Assembly: GCA_034440615.1 (NCBI GenBank)
Contig: JAOTOM010004576.1
Span: 201,501-265,500 of the forward strand
Length of the DNA stretch: 64,000 bases
Reading direction: 5' to 3'
Source: Ashinkailepas kermadecensis
Taxonomy: Eukaryota > Arthropoda > Thecostraca > Neolepadidae
Shown here: in pieces, positions 57,901 through 64,000 of the stretch
Layout: each line of letters opens with the position of its first letter
Numbering within the stretch: the stretch's first letter is position 1
Notes under the pieces: model-generated
The model's input: only the letters and a program-made list of their open reading frames with translations
The model's database searches: none
Told to the model about the DNA's origin: nothing
Program-made: the position numbers and the translations under genes

Positions 57901-58734
57901 TTCAGTTGAATTGAACTGAGAACAAAAGCTGGCCGCCACTCACCTCAGCTGCGACGGTTTCCATACACACTGTATACACACACAGAACACTACGACCGTG
58001 ACTTTCACCCAGAGCCGGGTGCAATGTAAACAGTGACTACTGGGCTACTCCTGGGCCTCTCAGGATACTCTGGGCCGGAATAGCCTGCCACTAACCCGGA
58101 ACAACATGCCACGAACCGCCGTATCTCTCCGATATATACCGTATACACAGCTATTGACAGGCTGACCTTGTATCATTTTTTCCCAACATAAATACTTTAC
58201 TTGAGATCACTAAAAGGCGACCTCCCAGTATCACGGAAATCAATGCAACATTGTGCGTTGCTGAGCAGACTGTCTTACTCAGTCTGCCCACCCCGATTGT
58301 CTACTTGTCTGCAGGGTGAAGATTTGCAGGCTGCACACGGCTAGGCCACGAAAATGCGACTCACATCTGTGCCAGTGATCAGCAAGCAGACCGTGGCAAA
58401 TGCGGTCGCGCCAAAACATGCCCTGTGATCGATGGCACGAGACAGTGCGAGCGAATGGGTGCAGCTCAGTGGCCATATTACAGCGGCCGTCAGTGGGCCG
58501 CCGACTTCCCAACGTATCACCTGGGACGAGGCAGGGCCATGATCCGACCGCCAGATGGCTGCCAACTCATGTCAGGACTAACATCGAGGGGATCAATGTT
58601 AATTCGAGATGTCAGGCGGATCGCCTGTGAGAGGGCAGGAAACACTGATGATCTGAACGACACCCCAGTCGACCAGAAGTGGGCCAGTGTCGGGTTAGGA
58701 ATCTGCGTGGACATGACCACCCATGTCGGGATAG
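57901..58734. other. No gene seen
   Basis: Unassigned sequence leading into the 36-bp array. Confidence 0.45.
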
Positions 58735-61700
58735 AATTCAGTGCCGGGCTGACCAGCCATGTCGGGATGGGAGTTAGTGCCGGGCTGACCAGCCATGTCG
58801 GGATAGAATTCAGTGCCGGGCTGACCAGCCATGTCGGGATGGGAGTTAGTGCCGGGCTGACCAGCTGTGTGGGGATGGTAGTTAGTGCCGGGCTGACCAG
58901 CTGTGTCGGGATAGAATTCAGTGCCGGGCTGACCAGCCATGTCGGGATGGGAGTTAGTGCCGGGCTGACCAGCTGTGTGGGGACGGGAGTTAGTGCCGGG
59001 CTGACCAGCCATGTCGAGATGGGAGTTAGTGCCGGGCTGACCAGCTATGTGGGGATGGGAGTTAGTGCCGGGCTGACCAGCCATGTCGGGATGGGAGTTA
59101 GTGCCGGGCTAACCAGCTGTGTGGGGACGGGAGCTAGTGCCGGGCTGACCAGCCATGTCGGGATGGGAGTTAGTGCCGGGCTGACCAGCTGTGTGGGGAT
59201 GGGAGTTAGTGCCGGGCTGACCAGCTGTGTCGGGATGGGAGTTAGTGCCGGGCTGACCAGCTGTGTGGGGATGGGAGTTAGTGCCGGGCTGACCAGCCAT
59301 GTCTGGATGGGAGTTAGTGCCGGGCTGACCAGCTGTGTCGGGATGGGAGTTAGTGCCGGGCTGACCAGCTGTGTGGGGATGGGAGTTAGTGCCGGGCTGA
59401 CCAGCCATGTCGGGATGAGAGTTAGCGCCGGGCTGACCAGCCATGTCGGGGTGGGAGTTAGTGCCGGGCTGACCAGCCATGTCTGGATGGGAGTTAGTGC
59501 CGGGCTGACCAGCTGTGTGGGGATGGGAGTTAGTGCCGGGCTGACCAGCTGTGTGGGGATGGGAGTTAGTGCCGGGCTGACCAGCCATGTCGGGATGGGA
59601 GTTAGCGCCGGGCTGACCAGCCATGTCGGGGTGGGAGTTAGTGCCGGGCTGACCAGCCATGTCTGGATGGGAGTTAGTGCCGGGCTGACCAGCTGTGTGG
59701 GGATGGGAGTTAGTGCCGGGCTGACCAGCCATGTCGGGATGGGAGTTAGTGCCGGGCTGACCAGCTGTGTGGGGATGGGAGTTAGTGCCGGGCTGACCAG
59801 CTGTGTCGGGATGGGAGTTAGTGCCGGGCTGACCAGCTGTGTCGGGATGGGAGTTAGTGCCGGGCTGACCAGCCATGTCGAGATGGGAGTTAGTGCCGGG
59901 CTGACCAGCTGTGTGGGGATGGGAGTTAGTGCCGGGCTGACCAGCTGCGTGGGAATTGGAGTTGGTGCTGGGCTGACCAGCCATGTCGGGATGGGAGTTA
60001 GTGCCGGGCTAACCAGCTGTGTGGGGACGGGAGCTAGTGCCGGGCTGACCAGCCATGTCGGGATGGGAGTTAGTGCCGGGCTGACCAGCCATGTCGGGAC
60101 GGGAGTTAGTGCCGGGCTGACCAGCTGTGTGGGGATGGGAGTTAGTGCCGGGCTGACCAGCTGTGTGGGGATGGGAGTTAGTGCCGGGCTGACCAGCCAT
60201 GTCGGGATGGGAGTTAGTGCCGGGCTGACCAGCTGTGTGGGGATGGGAGTTAGTGCCGGGCTGACCAGCCATGTCGGGATGGGAGTTAGTTCCGGCTGAC
60301 CAGCTGTGTGGGGATGGGAGTTAGTGCCGGGCTGACCAGCTGTGTGGGGATGGGAGTTAGTGCCGGGCTGACCAGCTGTGTGGGAATTGGAGTTAGTGCT
60401 GGGCTGACCAGCCATGTCGGGATGGGAGTTAGTGCCGGGCTGACCAGCTGTGTGGGGATGGGAGTTAGTGCCGGGCTGACCAGCCATGTCGGGATGGGAG
60501 TTAGTGCCGGGCTGACCAGCTGTGTGGGGATGGGAGTTAGTGCCGGGCTGACCAGCTGTGTGGGGATGGGAGTTAGTGCCGGGCTGACCAGCTGTGTGGG
60601 GATGGGAGTTAGTGCCGGGCTGACCAGCTGTGTGGGAATTGGAGTTAGTGCTGGGCTGACCAGCCATGTCGGGATGGGAGTTAGTGCCGGGCTGACCAGC
60701 TGCGTGGGGATGGGAGCTAGTGCCGGGCTGACCAGCCATGTCGGGATGGGAGTTAGTGCCGGGCTGACCAGCCATGTCGGGACGGGAGTTAGTGCCGGGC
60801 TGACCAGCCATGTCGGGATGGGAGTTAGTGCCGGGCTGACCAGCTGTGTGGGGATGGGAGTTAGTGCCGGGCTGACCAGCTGTGTGGGGATGGGAGTTAG
60901 TGCCGGGCTGACCAGCCATGTCGGGATGGGAGTTAGTGCCGGGCTAACCAGCTGTGTCGGGACGGGAGTTAGTGCCGGGCTGACCAGCCATGTCGTGATG
61001 GGAGTTAGTGCCGGGCTGACGAGCTGTGTGGGGATGGGAGTTAGTGCCGGGCTGACCAGCCATGTCGGGATGGGAGTTAGTGCCGGGCTGACCAGCTGTG
61101 TGGGGATGGGAGTTAGTGCCGGGCTGACCAGCTGTGTGGGGATGGGAGCTAGTGCCGGGCTGACCAGCCATGTCGGGATGGGAGTTAGTGCCGGGCTGAC
61201 CAGCCATGTCGGGATGGGAGTTAGTGCCGGGCTGACCAGCTGTGTGGGGATGGGAGTTAGTGCCGGGCTGACCAGCTGTGTGGGGATGGGAGTTAGTGCC
61301 GGGCTGACCAGCTGTGTGGGAATTGGAGTTAGTGCTGGGCTGGCCAGCCATGTCGGGATGGGAGTTAGTGCCGGGCTGACCAGCTATGTCGGGATGGGAG
61401 TTAGTGCCGGGCTGACCAGCTGTGTGGGGATGGGAGCTAGTGCCGGGCTGACCAGCCATGTCGGGATGGGAGTTAGTGCCGGGCTGACCAGCCATGTCGG
61501 GACGGGAGTTAGTGCCGGGCTGACCAGCCATGTCGGGATGGGAGTTAGTGCCGGCTGACCAGCTGTGTGGGGATGGGAGTTAGTGCCGGGCTAACCAGCT
61601 GTGTGGGGATGGGAGTTAGTGCCGGGCTGACCAGCCATGTCGGGATGGGTGTTAGTGCCGGGCTGACCAGCTGTGTGGGGACGGGAGCTAGTGCCGGGCT

Positions 61701-62400
61701 GACCAGCCATGTCGGGATGGGAGTTAGTGCCGGGCTGACCAGCCATGTCGGGATGGGAGTTAGTGCCGGGCTGACCAGCCATGTCGGGATGGGAGTTAGT
61801 GCCGGGCTGACCAGCCATGGCGGGATGGGAGTTAGTGCCGGGCTGACCAGCTGTGTGGGAATGGGAGTTAGTGCCGGGCTGACCAGCTGTGTGGGGATGG
61901 GAGTTAGTGCCGGGCTGACCAGCTGTGTGGGGATGGGAGTTAGTGCCGGGATGACCAGCCATGTCGGGATGGGAGTTAGTGCCGGGCTGACCAGCTGTGT
62001 GGGAATGGGAGTTAGTGCCGGGCTGACCAGCTGTGTGGGGATGGGAGTTAGTGCCGGGCTGACCAGCTGTGTGGGGATGGGAGTTAGTGCCGGGCTGACC
62101 AGCCATGTCGGGATGGGAGTTAGTGCCGGGCTGACCAGCTGTGTGGGGATGGGAGCTAGTGCCGGGCTGACCAGCTGTGTGGGGATGGGAGTTAGTGCCG
62201 GGCTGACCAGCCATGTCGGGATGGGAGTTAGTGCCGGGCTGACCAGCTGTGTGGGGATGGGAGCTAGTGCCGGGCTGACCAGCTGTGTGGGGACGGGAGT
62301 TAGTGCCGGACTTACCAGCTGTGTGGGGACGGGAGCTAGTGCCTGGCTGACCAGCTGTGTGGGAATTGGAGTTAGTGCCGGGCTGACCAGCTGTGTCGAC
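58735..62400. repeat. 36-bp minisatellite, about 100 copies
   Basis: Two main unit types alternate: GCCATGTCGGGATGGG and GCTGTGTGGGGATGGG, both followed by AGTTAGTGCCGGGCTGACCA. A rarer type with GTGGGAATTGGAGTTAGTGC marks about 59,950, 60,392, 60,633, 61,318 and 62,368. Single-base deletions near 60,293 and 61,552 shift the plus frame. Frames of up to 624 codons on both strands result from the 36-bp period and lack any other coding sign. Confidence 0.97.
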
Positions 62401-62569
62401 TCATGAATCTGTGCGCGCACGTGATGAGACGGTGGCGCCGGTGTCAGCAGGACGTGCAATGGCTGCTTATTTGTGTTGGCAGCTGTCGCAGACAATCTGG
62501 TATCGCGGCCAACGGAACCGGCCGTCTGGCCGCCGGCGAACCACAGCCGGCCTGGCGGGACCCACACAA

Positions 62570-64000
62570 AGGTCACAGGTACTCCACACCAGAGCTGACG
62601 GTGATTCACACACAGGCCACAGGTAATCCACACCAGAGCTGACGGTGATTCACACACAGGCCACAGGTTATCCACAACAGAGCTGACGGTGATTCACGCA
62701 CAGGCCACAGGTAGTCCACACCAGAGCTGCCGGTGATTCAGACACAGGCCACAGGTAGTCCACACCAGAGCTGACGGTGAATCACACACAGGCCACAGGT
62801 AGTCCACACCAGAGCTGACGGTGATTCACACACAGGCCACAGGTTATCCACAACAGAGCTGACGGTGATTCAGACACAGGCCACAGGTAATCCACACCAG
62901 AGCTGACGGTGAATCACACACGGGTCACAGGTAATCCACACCAGAGCTGACGGTGATTCACACACAGGCCACAGGTAGTCCACACCAGAGCCGACGGTGA
63001 ATTACACACAGGTCACAGGTAATCCACACCAGAGCTGACGGTGAATCACACACGGGTCACAGGTAATCCACACCAGAGCTGACGGTGATTCAGACACAGG
63101 CCACAGGTAATCCACACCAGAGCTGACGGTGATTCACACACAGGCCACAGGTAATCCACACCAGAGCTGACGGTGATTCAGACACAGGCCACAGGTAATC
63201 CACACCAGAGCCGACGGTGATTTACACACAGGTCACAGGTACTCCACACCAGAGCTGACGGTGAATCACACACGGGTCACAGGTAATCCATACCAGAGCT
63301 GACGGTGATTCAGACACAGGCCACAGGCTATCCACACCAGAGCTGACGGTGATTCACACACAGGCCACAGGTTATCCACACCAGAGCTGACGGTGATTCA
63401 CACACAGGCCACAGGCTATCCACACCAGAGCTGACGGTGATTCACACACAGGCCACAGGTTATCCACAACAGAGCTGACGGTGATTCACGCACAGGCCAC
63501 AGGTAGTCCACACCAGAGCTGACGGTGATTCACACACAGGCCACAGGTTATCCACAACAGAGCTGACGGTGATTCACGCACAGGCCACAGGTAGTCCACA
63601 CCAGAGCTGACGGTGATTCACACACAGGCCACAGGTTATCCACAACAGAGCTGACGGTGATTCAGACACAGGCCACAGGTACTCCACACCAGAGCTGACG
63701 GTGAATCACACACGGGTCACAGGTAATCCACACCAGAGCTGACGGTGATTCAGACACAGGCCACAGGTAATCCACACCAGAGCTGACGGTGATTTACACA
63801 CAGGTCACAGGTACTCCACACCAGAGCTGACGGTGAATCACACACAGGCCACAGGTAATCCACACCAGAGCTGCCGGTGATTCAGACACAGGCCACAGGT
63901 AATCCACACCAGAGCTGACGGTGAATCACACACAGGCCACAGGTAATCCACACCAGAGCTGACGGTGATTCACACACAGGCCACAGGTAATCCACACCAG
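62570..64000. repeat. 44-bp minisatellite reaching the window edge
   Basis: Units of GAGCTGACGGTGATTCACAC, ACAGGCCACAGGTAATCCAC and ACCA, over 30 copies. Variant combinations (CACGCACAGG with GGTAGTCC; GAATCACACACGGGTCACAGG) recur in blocks. The array continues past the right edge. Confidence 0.97.

Noticed and set aside
58425..62675. ORFs up to 624 codons on both strands over the 36-bp array
   Set aside because: Stop-free 12-residue repeats follow from the 36-bp period. Both strands are open alike, which argues against coding.
62570..64000. CRISPR-like regular spacing in the 44-bp (and 36-bp) arrays
   Set aside because: No alternation of constant repeats and variable spacers; the whole unit repeats. 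The sequence is eukaryotic.

Overview
The window is from a eukaryotic nuclear genome, most likely an invertebrate and plausibly an arthropod or crustacean. The basis is small GC-rich exons with GT-AG borders in multi-kilobase introns, several families of degenerate transposons, tRNA-derived SINEs, short CCTAA-like tracts and very abundant minisatellites. The species call is an inference with low confidence. No bacterial features were seen.

The main gene lies on the minus strand. Ten coding exons could be chained from about 39.4 kb down to 0.5 kb, with GT-AG borders and matching codon phase at every junction (about 567 codons seen). The gene continues past the left edge, and its 5' start was not identified. 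The product has a low-complexity N-terminus, an unidentified conserved segment (exons 3-4), a probable winged-helix segment (exons 5-6) and a nucleoside-phosphorylase-like (PNP/UDP/MTAN superfamily) domain (exons 6-10). I recognise the fold but cannot name the gene.

The introns are unusual. At least eight of the visible splice sites are bordered within a few bases by a tandem array: at 4.05-4.29, 14.34-16.2, 16.97-17.6, 17.87-21.03, 32.69-35.5, 37.85-38.08, 38.16-38.33 and 39.06-39.35 kb. In some arrays each unit carries a copy of the neighbouring splice-site motif. The intron at 28.07-22.16 kb also holds a 3.4-kb same-strand open reading frame for a Ser/Arg/Pro-rich, probably disordered protein. 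It is interrupted by a single extra base and may be a nested gene or an alternative giant exon.

Mobile elements: a CR1/L2-like LINE inserted in the 60-bp array (18.8-20.8 kb); a second, decayed LINE on the minus strand (53.65-55.33 kb); three copies of one tRNA-derived SINE whose 3' tail matches a stem-loop in the second LINE; two further tRNA-headed SINE-like sequences; a Penelope-like GIY-YIG fragment; a PIF/Harbinger-like element with TTA duplications (5.1-8.5 kb); two hAT-like non-autonomous elements with 8-bp duplications; a TTAA-flanked element; and a 2.7-kb TA-flanked palindrome with a decayed coding sequence in each arm.

From 39.45 kb to the right edge I found no convincing exon. This part is dominated by satellites: 64-bp (40 kb), 33-bp (43 kb), 67-bp (45 kb), 20-bp and CT-rich (50-52 kb), 72-bp (56-57 kb), 36-bp (58.7-62.4 kb, about 100 copies) and 44-bp (62.6 kb to the end).
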